A stretch of 14,475 nt of DNA, taken from contig JBKJTY010000007.1 in assembly GCA_046590235.1 (NCBI GenBank), positions 1-14,475 on the forward strand, written 5' to 3'. Shown in pieces: positions 5,922 to 13,023 of the stretch. The DNA comes from 2-02-FULL-45-10 sp046590235. Lineage in GTDB: Bacteria > Patescibacteriota > Patescibacteriia > Magasanikbacterales > GWA2-37-8. The position numbers were made by a program, and so were the translations under genes. The notes beneath the pieces are model-generated. The model was given only the letters and a program-made list of their open reading frames with translations. It had not been told where the DNA came from and searched no databases. How positions within the stretch are numbered: the stretch's first letter is position 1; every line of letters begins with the position of its first letter.

Positions 5922-6539
5922 TTAGGCTGCTTTTTTAGGAAATATTTTTGAAGGGTTCCATTCTTGTGCGTGACGGTTCGTGACATCTTCTTTTGAAACA
6001 GGTCGCAGATTCGTTTCCACTGAAGCTTGGCGCGCGTCACGCTCCATTTTCGCTGTTTTGAAATTCATGTTTTCAAGTGCTGTTTTTGCTAACCGGACCA
6101 TTTCTGCATCGGCCTTACGATTTCCAGAAACAATGTCAACAACCATTTCTAGGTCTTTAACATCTTGTTTGGTTATCCCCCTACTATCTCCATTTTTTAT
6201 TTGGTTAAACACCTGTTCTGGTCGATTGATGTTTTCATTCAATCGATTGGTTAGCTGCACATTTTCGAGCGATCTCACTTGGTCGGCCTGGCGTTTTTCC
6301 ATTTGAGCCGCTTTTTCTCCTGACGGCTCAAACTCACCTTGTTCTACCGCTCTGACTTCGGTGTTTTGCCGCGCATCAAAGGGCGCCTCGACTGGTTTAT
6401 TATCTAAACGCACGTCTGCTTGAATCTCAGCATCAGCTTTCATTTTAGCTTTTTCCTTGTCAATTAGTTCACCTAAATCCATTCTGATCTCTGTAGTTGT
6501 TTCCTGAGCCGGACGGTATCCCTCTATTTTTTCTGCCAT
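5922..6539 (-). CDS. Uncharacterised charged soluble protein
   Basis: I do not recognise this 205-residue protein. It is highly charged (many Glu, Lys, Asp, Arg, Gln, Asn), has no cysteine, a single tryptophan (194), no membrane helix and no signal peptide. The first 85 residues look low-complexity and probably disordered. Residues about 86-170 (RSLENVQLTNRLNENINR onward, including EMVVDIVSGN and EMVRLAKTALENMNF) look amphipathic and helical. The C-terminus is basic (KIFPKKAA). It is a single-gene unit with its own promoter and terminator, divergent from topA, and the two promoters overlap. The good codon structure, promoter and terminator make it a real gene, but no function can be assigned. 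Confidence 0.75.
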   Translation of the reverse strand: MAEKIEGYRPAQETTTEIRMDLGELIDKEKAKMKADAEIQADVRLDNKPVEAPFDARQNTEVRAVEQGEFEPSGEKAAQMEKRQADQVRSLENVQLTNRLNENINRPEQVFNQIKNGDSRGITKQDVKDLEMVVDIVSGNRKADAEMVRLAKTALENMNFKTAKMERDARQASVETNLRPVSKEDVTNRHAQEWNPSKIFPKKAA

Positions 6540-6568
6540 AAAAATAAATGAAGTTAGTTAATAGTAAA

Positions 6569-6598
6569 ATAATAGCATATAATTGACATTTCAGCCAA
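6569..6598 (-). promoter_or_regulatory. Promoter of the uncharacterised gene at 5922-6539
   Basis: On the minus strand TTGGCT (6598-6593), an 18-bp spacer and an extended -10 (TGC then TATTAT, 6574-6569). The topA -35 box lies inside this spacer on the other strand. Confidence 0.65.
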
Positions 6599-6611
6599 AA
6601 AACGCTATAGT
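6583..6611 (+). promoter_or_regulatory. topA promoter
   Basis: A consensus -35 TTGACA (6583-6588) and TATAGT (6606-6611) are 17 bp apart. The predicted start near 6618 leaves a leader of about 97 bases. It overlaps the divergent promoter of the 5922-6539 gene, so both can hardly be occupied at once. Confidence 0.85.
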
Positions 6612-6630
6612 AGCTCGGTTAATTAGGAGC

Positions 6631-6697
6631 CTTTTATCTGTCGATTTCGCCAGATAAACCTCTTTCGTTAGGAAGATAAAAGTTCACTTTTATCTTC
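6631..6697 (+). promoter_or_regulatory. Structured topA leader with alternative pairings
   Basis: Two stem-loops fill the leader: TTTATCTG/CAGATAAA (6633-6640, 6651-6658) and a perfect 11-bp stem GAAGATAAAAG/CTTTTATCTTC (6672-6682, 6687-6697) with loop TTCA. Segment 6631-6639 can instead pair with 6674-6682 over 9 bp, and 6652-6658 with 6689-6695 over 7 bp, so the folds are mutually exclusive. No T-run follows, so this is not an obvious terminator. The second stem ends 17 bases before the start codon. Confidence 0.55.
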
Positions 6698-6714
6698 GCT
6701 CACTCAATTCGTTT

Positions 6715-8946
6715 ATGAAGAAATTAGTCATTGTTGAGTCCCCGACAAAAGCCAAAACTATTACCAAATTCCTTGGAAAAGACTATATTGTTAAGTCTTC
6801 TTTTGGCCATGTCCGCGATTTACCCAAAAGTAAGATTGGTGTGGATGTTGAGAAGAACTTTGAACCGCACTATATAGTTAGCCGCGATAAAACCAAGGTA
6901 GTTAAAGAACTCAAAGATGCTGCTAAGAAAGTAGATGAAATCTTGTTCGCAACTGATGAAGATCGTGAAGGGGAAGCTATTTCCTTCCATTTGGCGACTA
7001 TTTTGGGTATTGAGCCAGCGAAGGCAAAACGTATTACTTTCCACGAAATTACTAAAACCGCTTTAATGCATGCGATTGAAAACCCGCGTTCATTGTATTT
7101 GCATTTAGTTGATGCGCAGCAAGCTCGCCGCGTACTCGACCGTCTCGTTGGCTACAATCTCTCCCCTTTCTTATGGCGTAAAGTTGCCAAGGGTTTGTCC
7201 GCTGGCCGCGTGCAATCTGTTGCCGTGCGCTTAGTTGTGGAACGTGAACGAGAGATCCAAGCTTTTAAAGCAGATGAATACTGGTCTATTGAAGGTGATT
7301 TTAAAACTAAAGAAGCTACCGAAGCTTTCAATGCCAAGCTCCAAAGTATTAAGGGTAAAAAAATTGAAAAGCTTGATTTGAATAACAAAGAACAGGTTGA
7401 CGGCATTGTCGCTGAACTTAAAAATGCTACCTACAAAATTACTGATGTTGATGAAAAGCAAGTTAAACGTAACCCACTCGCTCCATACACTACTTCAAGC
7501 TTACAACAGGATGCCAACCATCAGCTTGGCTTTTCTGCAAAGCAAACCATGCGCTTAGCACAACAATTGTATGAAGGTGTTGAACTCGGCGACGAAGGTT
7601 CTGTAGGTTTGATTACCTACATGCGTACTGATGCCGTGAACTTGTCTGATACTTTTATTCAAGGTGCAACAGAATTAATCGGCAAAGAATACGGCAAAAA
7701 GTATCTTGTTGATGAACCACGTAAGTTTAAAAATAAAAGTAAGGGTGCTCAAGAAGCTCACGAAGCGATCCGCCCAAGTGAAGTTACTCGCACTCCTGAT
7801 TCATTAGCAACACACCTCGAACGAAACCAGCACCGCTTGTATACTCTCATTTGGAACCGTGCAGTCGCTACCCAGATGGCAGCCGCCGAACTTAATGCTG
7901 CAACGATTGATATCGAGAGCAACAACGGCTATAGCTTCCACGCTACTGGCCAGACTGTTGTGTTTGAAGGTTTCTTAAAACTTTTCCCTGAAAAAACTAA
8001 AGAAAATGCTTTACCAAAACTTAAAGTTGGCGAAGCTGCAACGTGCGAGGTGTTAAAACCAGAACAGCACTTTACTGAACCGCCAGCTCGCTTCTCTGAC
8101 GCGACTCTGGTTAAGTCTCTTGAAGAATTTGGTATTGGCCGTCCATCTACCTACGCTCCAACCATCGCGACAATTGAAGATCGCAACTACGTCGCTCGTG
8201 ATGACAAAAAGAAATTGATGCCCACCGATATTGCTTATACGGTTAACGATCTTTTGGTTGAACATTTCCCACACATCGTTGATTTCCAATTCACCGCTGA
8301 AATGGAAGAGCACTTCGATGAAATCGCGCGCGGTGAAAAAGAATGGCAACCAATCATTGCTGATTTTTATCATCCGTTCAAAGCGAATTTGGATAAAAAA
8401 GATGCCGAGCTCGTTAAGCCTGAAGAAGCAACTGACGAAGTTTGCTCTAAGTGTGGTAAGCCTATGGTAATTAAGACCGGACGTTTTGGTAAGTTTATGG
8501 CTTGCACCGGTTATCCTGAATGTAAAAATACCAAACCAATTGGCGGCGAAAAAGATGCTGCAGCAGTTGAGCCAACTGGTCTTGTCTGTGAAAAATGTAA
8601 TTCACCAATGATTCACCGCATGGGACGTTTTGGGCCGTTTATCGGCTGTTCCAACTACCCGACCTGCAAGAACATAAAGAGCATTGAAGTTAAGATCGAT
8701 ATGAAATGCTTTAAATGTAAAGAAGGCGACCTTATTGTGCGTAAAAGTAAGCGTGGTAAACCATTTTACGGCTGCAACCGCTATCCGGATTGCGACTTTG
8801 CCCTCTGGGAGAAGCCGACTGGTGAGTTTTGCCCAACTTGTACACAGCCTCTTGTCTTTGCAGCTAAAGGAATGGTCAAATGTAGCAGTAAAGAGTGCGA
8901 TTTTACCAAACCGCAACCTACTTCTGAAGAAACTCCAGCTGCTTAA
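6715..8946 (+). CDS. topA: DNA topoisomerase I (type IA)
   Basis: TopA relaxes negative supercoils by transient single-strand cleavage. The 743 residues comprise a Toprim domain (about 1-115; E8 in IVESPTKAKT, then D81-E-D83-R-E85), the type IA core (about 130-560) with catalytic Y302 in GLITYMRTDA and the LSAGRVQSVAVRLV segment, and a cysteine-rich C-terminus from C577. That tail has three CxxC...C-x3/4-C zinc-ribbon repeats of the GRFGKFMACTGYPECKN type and a fourth, more divergent one (CPTC...CSSKEC). Length and layout are normal for bacterial TopA. ATG at 6715 is fixed by the family's MKKLVIVESPTKAKT start, with no Shine-Dalgarno site. The gene has its own consensus promoter and a structured leader. 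Confidence 0.97.
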   Translation: MKKLVIVESPTKAKTITKFLGKDYIVKSSFGHVRDLPKSKIGVDVEKNFEPHYIVSRDKTKVVKELKDAAKKVDEILFATDEDREGEAISFHLATILGIEPAKAKRITFHEITKTALMHAIENPRSLYLHLVDAQQARRVLDRLVGYNLSPFLWRKVAKGLSAGRVQSVAVRLVVEREREIQAFKADEYWSIEGDFKTKEATEAFNAKLQSIKGKKIEKLDLNNKEQVDGIVAELKNATYKITDVDEKQVKRNPLAPYTTSSLQQDANHQLGFSAKQTMRLAQQLYEGVELGDEGSVGLITYMRTDAVNLSDTFIQGATELIGKEYGKKYLVDEPRKFKNKSKGAQEAHEAIRPSEVTRTPDSLATHLERNQHRLYTLIWNRAVATQMAAAELNAATIDIESNNGYSFHATGQTVVFEGFLKLFPEKTKENALPKLKVGEAATCEVLKPEQHFTEPPARFSDATLVKSLEEFGIGRPSTYAPTIATIEDRNYVARDDKKKLMPTDIAYTVNDLLVEHFPHIVDFQFTAEMEEHFDEIARGEKEWQPIIADFYHPFKANLDKKDAELVKPEEATDEVCSKCGKPMVIKTGRFGKFMACTGYPECKNTKPIGGEKDAAAVEPTGLVCEKCNSPMIHRMGRFGPFIGCSNYPTCKNIKSIEVKIDMKCFKCKEGDLIVRKSKRGKPFYGCNRYPDCDFALWEKPTGEFCPTCTQPLVFAAKGMVKCSSKECDFTKPQPTSEETPAA

Positions 8947-8949
8947 GTA

Positions 8950-8978
8950 TTGTCAATTTTATAGGGAGTCATTATACT
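8950..8978 (+). promoter_or_regulatory. rel promoter
   Basis: TTGTCA (8950-8955), a 17-bp spacer and TATACT (8973-8978) begin directly after the topA stop. The predicted start near 8985 gives the ATG at 9000 a leader of about 15 bases. Confidence 0.75.
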
Positions 8979-8999
8979 ACCTCTGAATTGTTAAACCGT

Positions 9000-10508
9000 A
9001 TGCCCTATAAAGTTGATTTTCCTCCAAAACTTAGCATTGACCACGTTATTGAACGTATTAAACGCTACACTAGACCATCTGAAGTAGAGATGGTCCTTTT
9101 GGCATTTGAGACTGCAAAGAAGGCGCATAATGGACAATTTCGTAAATCAGGCGAACCATACATTAACCACCCACTTGGGACTGCCTTTATTTTGGCAACC
9201 ATGAAAATTGACGCGGCTATCGTTGCTGCTGCATTGTTACACGATGTTCCTGAAGATACTGATTTTACCATTGAAGATATTGAGCGAGACTTTGGTGCTG
9301 ACATTGCCTCTATGGTTAATGGCGTGACCAAACTAGGTAAACTCAAATACCGTGGCATGGATCGCTATATCGAAAACCTCCGCAAAATGTTTGTGGCTAT
9401 GGCTGAAGATGTCCGTGTTATGATCATTAAATTTGCTGATCGTATCCACAACTTAAGCACACTTCAATATTTAGAAGAATCCAAACGACATCGCATCGCT
9501 ATGGAGAGTTTGGAAATCTACGCCCCTATCGCCCACCGTCTTGGTATGGGTGAATTCAAAGGCATGCTTGAAGATTTGGCCTTCCCATTTGTTTATCCGA
9601 AAGAATACGAACGCACTGTAACTGTTCGCGATCAAATTGCTCAAGATGGCGACACCTATATTGATAGTGTTCTCCAAGTGATCCGCAAAGAACTTAAAGA
9701 AGCTGGCATCCACTATATCGATACCCACGGTCGTCGCAAACAGCTCTACAGTTTTTACCAAAAATTAGTTAAAAAAGACTGGGAAACCAGTAAAATTTAC
9801 GACATTATTGCTTTGCGTATCATCGTGCCTGATATCGCCGACTGTTATGCTGCTCTAGGCATCATCCACAAGCTCTGGAAGCCTCTTAAAGGCCGTATTA
9901 AGGACTATACCGCCCAAGCAAAGCCTAACGGCTATAAATCGCTCCATACGACCGTTTTTTGCGTTGGTGGCAAGGTGGTAGAGTTCCAAATCCGCACCAA
10001 AGAAATGCACTACGAAGCTGAATTCGGTGTAGCAGCACATTGGCATTATGATGAAAGTGGTATCAAGTTGCCGGCTAAGGAAATCGTTTGGGCAAAAGAG
10101 TTGGCGCAAATCCAAAAAGACATTCTAATGAACATGTCCGACTTGGAAGATTTGAAAGTCGACTTTTTCCGCAACCGCATTTTCACCTTCACTCCAAAAG
10201 GTGATGTCATCGACTTGCCCGAAGAAGCAACTCCAGTTGATTTTGCTTACCATATTCACTCTGAAATTGGTAACAAATGTACATCTGCTAAAGTTAATGA
10301 CAAAATAGTTGCGCTTAATACCTCTCTTCAAAGTGGCGACGTGGTGGAAATTATTGTTGATAAAAATCGTAAAACACCAAGTCCAGATTGGCTTAAATCA
10401 GTCAAAACACATTTGGCGAAATCGCATATCAAGGATAGTATCAAATCAAATTCTATTAAAGATTGGTTGACTTACTTGATCCCTTACAAACGCAAAAAAA
10501 CTGGCTAA
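9000..10508 (+). CDS. rel: Bifunctional-type (p)ppGpp synthetase/hydrolase, shortened C-terminus
   Basis: Rel enzymes make and degrade the alarmone (p)ppGpp. The 502-residue protein has an HD hydrolase domain (about 30-180; H57, H81-D82, E85-D86, D147), a synthetase domain (about 235-355; YDIIALRIIVPDI, KPNGYKSLHTTV, E328 in EFQIRT) and a TGS domain (about 395-457). GRIKDY (298-303) carries the R-x-K-D signature of bifunctional enzymes rather than E-x-D-D of synthetase-only RelA. Both active sites look complete. The usual long Rel is over 700 residues; here the helical, zinc-finger and ACT (RRM) regions are absent, and the gene closes with a stop and strong terminator, so it is not an obvious frameshift. 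I chose ATG at 9000 because TTG at 8988 lies only about three bases after the predicted transcription start. Confidence 0.94.
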   Translation: MPYKVDFPPKLSIDHVIERIKRYTRPSEVEMVLLAFETAKKAHNGQFRKSGEPYINHPLGTAFILATMKIDAAIVAAALLHDVPEDTDFTIEDIERDFGADIASMVNGVTKLGKLKYRGMDRYIENLRKMFVAMAEDVRVMIIKFADRIHNLSTLQYLEESKRHRIAMESLEIYAPIAHRLGMGEFKGMLEDLAFPFVYPKEYERTVTVRDQIAQDGDTYIDSVLQVIRKELKEAGIHYIDTHGRRKQLYSFYQKLVKKDWETSKIYDIIALRIIVPDIADCYAALGIIHKLWKPLKGRIKDYTAQAKPNGYKSLHTTVFCVGGKVVEFQIRTKEMHYEAEFGVAAHWHYDESGIKLPAKEIVWAKELAQIQKDILMNMSDLEDLKVDFFRNRIFTFTPKGDVIDLPEEATPVDFAYHIHSEIGNKCTSAKVNDKIVALNTSLQSGDVVEIIVDKNRKTPSPDWLKSVKTHLAKSHIKDSIKSNSIKDWLTYLIPYKRKKTG

Positions 10509-10513
10509 TCAAT

Positions 10514-10549
10514 AAAAAAATCACTGGGTTAAACGCCAGTGATTTTTTT
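10514..10549. terminator. Bidirectional terminator between rel and parB
   Basis: A perfect 14-bp stem (10514-10527 with 10536-10549) has an A-run on one side and a T-run on the other, so it can terminate both converging transcripts. The 8-base loop contains the parB stop codon (10531-10529), and parB's last codons form one arm. Confidence 0.93.
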
Positions 10550-11386
10550 AATGATTTCCTTGAGTTCATCTTTGGAGTAGTAGCTCACCGTAATCGATCC
10601 TTTATCTTGCTTGCCACTGACCGAGACTTTGGTGCCGAGAGTGGCACGTAGTTGTTCTTCTAAGTACATCAGGTTTGGGTCACGACGAAGTGACGATTTT
10701 GGCACTTGCTGCTGGACTTGCTTTTCTAAATCTCGAACGGTTATTTTTTGCCCGAGCATGGACTGGAACATGTCCATTTGTTGTTTTTTATCAGTTAGGG
10801 AAAGTAAGGCACGCGCCTGGCCTGGAGAAATTTTGCCAGAAATGAGCGCTGCTTGTATTTCTTCAGGTAAAGCGAGTAAGCGAATCGTGTTAGCGACTGC
10901 GGGGCGACTTTTGCCAACTTTTTGCGCTACTTGTTCCTGGGTTAAACCGAACTCATCGATTAAACGTTTGAAAGCAAAGGCTTCTTCAAGCGCATTTAAA
11001 TCTTCGCGCTGGATATTTTCAATCAAGGCAACCTCTAGACGTTTATCATCAGCCATTTTTTTGACTATAACCGGAACAGTCGGCATATTAGCCAGCTGAG
11101 AAGCACGCCAACGACGTTCACCGGCAATAATCTGGTAGCGTCCATCGGGCATTTCACTAGCTAACAACGGCTGTAAAACTCCGTGCTCCTTGATAGAATC
11201 AGCGAGTTCTTGCAATTCTTCTTGCTTAAAATTGCGTCGTGGCTGCTTTGGATCGGCAGTGATTTGAGAAACAGGAATATACAAAACACGTTCACCGGTG
11301 TTGGTACTTGGAACTGTTTCTGCTGCTGGTTTTTTTTGTGGACCCGTAGACGAAATTAATGCGCCTAACCCTCGACCCATCGACAT
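10529..11386 (-). CDS. parB: Chromosome partitioning protein ParB
   Basis: ParB is a CTP-dependent clamp that loads at parS sites and spreads to organise the origin region with ParA. The 285 residues show the normal parts: a short N-terminal ParA-interacting segment (GRGLGALI, 4-11), the ParB/Srx CTP-binding domain (about 33-130) with GERRWRA (89-95) and ENIQREDLNALEEA (123-136), a helix-turn-helix (about 148-172, LTQEQVAQKVGKSRPAVANT), and a C-terminal dimerisation region. It follows parA by 11 bp on the same strand and is probably cotranscribed. No parS-like site is visible in the window. The ATG at 11386 gives MSMGRGLGALI; the second Met two codons later is possible. Confidence 0.96.
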   Translation of the reverse strand: MSMGRGLGALISSTGPQKKPAAETVPSTNTGERVLYIPVSQITADPKQPRRNFKQEELQELADSIKEHGVLQPLLASEMPDGRYQIIAGERRWRASQLANMPTVPVIVKKMADDKRLEVALIENIQREDLNALEEAFAFKRLIDEFGLTQEQVAQKVGKSRPAVANTIRLLALPEEIQAALISGKISPGQARALLSLTDKKQQMDMFQSMLGQKITVRDLEKQVQQQVPKSSLRRDPNLMYLEEQLRATLGTKVSVSGKQDKGSITVSYYSKDELKEIIKKITGV

Positions 11387-11397
11387 ACAAAGAAGTT

Positions 11398-12195
11398 TTA
11401 AAAATTATTTTCTGGTGGTTGTTCTGGTTTTATTTCAAAAATTTCCATCAACTCGCGCGCTAAACCTTCATAGGCTTTCGCTCCTCTGCCGCCTGGTTCG
11501 TAATGAAAGATGCTTTTACCAAAGCTTGGCGCTTCTGCGAGGCGAACCGTGCGTGGAATGACTGAATCGAAAATTTTACTTGGGAAAAACTTCTTTAACT
11601 CCTGTACAACTTCTTCGGATAAGCGGTTGCGGGCGTCATACATGGTGATCACCGCCCCTAAAACTTCAATTTCAGGTTTAATATTTTCTCGTACTAATTC
11701 GATTGTTTTCAATAATTGACCCAATCCTTCGAGTGCGTAATATTCAGCCTGGACAGGGATCAGAATTTTATCAGCTGCTACCAAACCATTGAGTGTTAGC
11801 AAACCGAGTGATGGTGGTGAGTCGATAATAATGTAATCGTAGGCATGCTTTGCTTCAGCTAACACATCCGCTAAACGGCGTTCGCGGCCTTCAATACTTA
11901 CCAATTCAATATTAGCACCTGCTAAGTCGGAAGTAGATGGTACAACGCGTAAACCGGCATGATTAGTGTTGTGGGTAACATCGTGGAGGCGCTGTTGATT
12001 CATGAGCGCATGGTATAAACCCTTATCCAAATCTTGATGTTTTACCCCTAAACCAGAGGTAGCATTACCCTGCGGATCAAGGTCAACGAGGAGCACAAAT
12101 TTTCCAGCTTCAGCTAATCCAGCAGCCAAATTAACGGCCGTCGTGGTCTTGCCTACCCCACCTTTTTGATTAACAACAGAGATAATAACGGACAT
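11398..12195 (-). CDS. parA: Chromosome partitioning ATPase ParA (Soj type)
   Basis: ParA forms ATP-bound dimers on the nucleoid and is stimulated by ParB to move the origin. The 265-residue protein has the deviant Walker A KGGVGKTT (11-18), the switch region VDLDPQGN (37-44, D40) and Walker B IIIDSPPS (122-129). No N-terminal DNA-binding extension is present, which fits the chromosomal Soj class rather than plasmid type Ia. It is the first gene of the parAB pair, with an extended -10 promoter in the 85-bp gap before tRNA-Leu. The start fits the family (MSVIISVVNQKGGVGKT); no Shine-Dalgarno site precedes it. Confidence 0.97.
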   Translation of the reverse strand: MSVIISVVNQKGGVGKTTTAVNLAAGLAEAGKFVLLVDLDPQGNATSGLGVKHQDLDKGLYHALMNQQRLHDVTHNTNHAGLRVVPSTSDLAGANIELVSIEGRERRLADVLAEAKHAYDYIIIDSPPSLGLLTLNGLVAADKILIPVQAEYYALEGLGQLLKTIELVRENIKPEIEVLGAVITMYDARNRLSEEVVQELKKFFPSKIFDSVIPRTVRLAEAPSFGKSIFHYEPGGRGAKAYEGLARELMEIFEIKPEQPPENNF

Positions 12196-12222
12196 ACAAC
12201 AATAGTATTTTTGGATGAACCT

Positions 12223-12231
12223 ACTATATCA
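12223..12231 (-). promoter_or_regulatory. parA extended -10 promoter
   Basis: On the minus strand TGA precedes TATAGT (12228-12223), an extended -10. A weak TTGGTC lies 17 bp upstream. The predicted start near 12216 leaves about 20 bases before the parA ATG. Confidence 0.6.
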
Positions 12232-12236
12232 TACAA

Positions 12237-12265
12237 TTGACAAATGACCAAGATTACGGTAGGAT
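12237..12265 (+). promoter_or_regulatory. tRNA-Leu promoter
   Basis: TTGACA (12237-12242), a 17-bp spacer and TAGGAT (12260-12265). The predicted start near 12272 is 9 bases before the tRNA. It is divergent from the parA promoter. Confidence 0.75.
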
Positions 12266-12280
12266 GTAGGTAATCAAAAA

Positions 12281-12362
12281 GCCCAGATGGCGGAATTGGT
12301 AGACGCACGGGACTCAAAATCCCGCGACTTCGGTCATGAGAGTTCGATTCTCTCTCTGGGCA
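12281..12362 (+). tRNA. tRNA-Leu, anticodon CAA
   Basis: The 82-nt class II cloverleaf has acceptor GCCCAGA/TCTGGGC, a D arm with GGTAGACGC, anticodon stem CGGGA/TCCCG with loop CTCAAAA (anticodon CAA, reads UUG), a long variable arm with GAC-TTCG-GTC, T stem GAGAG/CTCTC with loop TTCGATT, and discriminator A. CCA is not encoded (CAT follows). Confidence 0.97.
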
Positions 12363-12374
12363 CATACTAGAAAA

Positions 12375-12400
12375 TAGCAGCTTAACGCTGTTGTTTTTTT
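12375..12400 (+). terminator. Intrinsic terminator of tRNA-Leu
   Basis: TAGCAGC (12375-12381) pairs with GCTGTTG (12387-12393) around TTAAC, followed by seven T. It is the sister of the tRNA-Arg terminator, with a compensatory A-T for G-C change in the stem. Confidence 0.87.
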
Positions 12401-12434
12401 ATCGTCTAAAATAGCATCCTGCCGGAGGGGTGTC

Positions 12435-12475
12435 ATTCCCGCGAAGGCCATACCTACCGGCAGGCAGGCGGGAAT
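12435..12475. repeat. REP-like palindrome with inserted CCTACCGGCAGG unit, copy 3
   Basis: The same 8-bp arms (12435-12442, 12468-12475) enclose a 25-base loop instead of four bases. The extra 21 bases include the near-palindrome CCTACCGGCAGG. Positions 12447-12484 match the complement of 14475-14438 at 37 of 38 bases. Confidence 0.85.
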
Positions 12476-12641
12476 CCAGGATACTATAATGTCATTCTGA
12501 GGAATCGAAGAATCTTCCTATTATTCAATGTTACTTCACTATCGTTCTCTTATTTATTACTGCTGCGCAGTGCGCTTATCACTTTCTTTGTGCTGCCGTT
12601 AAGGAATCCTCTTCGTTCGCGACCCGCTCACTACGAGATGC

Positions 12642-12665
12642 AAATTGTAGTGCGAACTACAATTT
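12642..12665 (+). repeat. GCGA-capped perfect hairpin
   Basis: AAATTGTAGT and ACTACAATTT form a perfect 10-bp stem capped by GCGA, a GNRA-type tetraloop. The equivalent place in copy 1 (1-16, minus strand) has ATTCTT-GCGA-AAGAAT: same loop, different but still paired stem. Confidence 0.85.
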
Positions 12666-12674
12666 CAAAAGAAA

Positions 12675-12734
12675 GTTCGGGGGATGTTAAAACTCGGTCG
12701 CTGCGGCTACCTCAAACATTAACATCCTCCGAAC
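12675..12734 (+). repeat. Long hairpin closing the element
   Basis: GTTCGGGGGATGTTAA (12675-12690) pairs with TTAACATCCTCCGAAC (12719-12734) over 16 bp with one G-U pair and a 28-base loop. It corresponds to the hairpin before dprA (4710-4759). Confidence 0.82.
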
Positions 12735-12757
12735 CCCCTAGGTGAATGGCTGTAGGG

Positions 12758-12786
12758 TTGTTTATTTACTATTTTCTTGCTAAACT
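12758..12786 (+). promoter_or_regulatory. Promoter of the DUF1653-phosphoesterase pair
   Basis: TTGTTT (12758-12763), a 17-bp spacer and an extended -10 (TGC then TAAACT, 12781-12786). The predicted start near 12793 is about three bases before the ATG at 12796, so the mRNA would be nearly leaderless. Confidence 0.65.
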
Positions 12787-12795
12787 ATGCCTATT

Positions 12796-13023
12796 ATGGA
12801 AACTATAAAACTTGGAAAATACACCCACTATCGTGGCGGCCTTTACGAAGTAGTTGCCGTCGGTCGTATGGAAGCAACCCTCGAAGAAGTGGTTGTGTAT
12901 CGGGCTCTCTATGATACTAAAGACTTTGGTCCAAACCCGGTTTGGGTTCGTCCTGTTGTTTCATTTCTTGAAACCGTAACTGTCGATGGTGTTGTGCAGC
13001 CCCGCTTTACCTATGTTGCTTAA
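12796..13023 (+). CDS. Small DUF1653-family protein
   Basis: This 75-residue protein matches the DUF1653 pattern: LGKYTHYRGGLYEVVAVGR near the N-terminus, then EEVVVYRALYDT, VWVRPVVSFLETV and a terminal PRFTYV. The family is widespread, small and soluble, and has no established biochemical role that I know of. Two in-frame ATGs exist, at 12787 and 12796. I prefer 12796 because the first directly abuts the -10 box and would lie upstream of the predicted transcription start. The gene overlaps the next one by 11 bases, which suggests translational coupling. Confidence 0.85.
   Translation: METIKLGKYTHYRGGLYEVVAVGRMEATLEEVVVYRALYDTKDFGPNPVWVRPVVSFLETVTVDGVVQPRFTYVA

Larger units (their letters stand above)
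12366..12738 (+). repeat. Repeat-rich tail downstream of tRNA-Leu (element copy 3, most complete)
   Basis: In order: terminator (12375-12400), ATTCCCGC palindrome with a 21-base insert (12435-12475), the TGTCATTC...AATCTTCCTATTATT unit (12488-12525), core TACTTCACTATCGTTC (12532-12547), small hairpin ACTG/CAGT (12559-12571), ACTTTCTTT (12581-12589), the GGAATCCTC...GCGACCCGCTC...TACGAGATGCAAAT segment, a GCGA hairpin (12642-12665), AAAGAAAGT (12668-12676) and a long hairpin (12675-12734). Apart from the inserted modules it matches copy 1 read on the other strand from the tRNA end onward. I see no protein gene in it. Confidence 0.78.

Noticed and set aside
6672..6697. Intrinsic terminator (attenuator) in the topA leader
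   Set aside because: The hairpin is perfect but is followed by GCTCACTC rather than a T-run.
8962..8968. TAGGGAG upstream of rel as a Shine-Dalgarno site
   Set aside because: It lies more than 20 bases from either possible rel start and inside the promoter spacer, so it would not be in the mRNA.
12153..12365. Open reading frame of 70 codons on the minus strand
   Set aside because: It covers the antisense of tRNA-Leu and the parA promoter, and overlaps the parA start.
12366..12738. CRISPR array or insertion sequence in the repeat cluster
   Set aside because: There are no regularly spaced direct repeats with unique spacers, no transposase frame and no target duplication that I can see.
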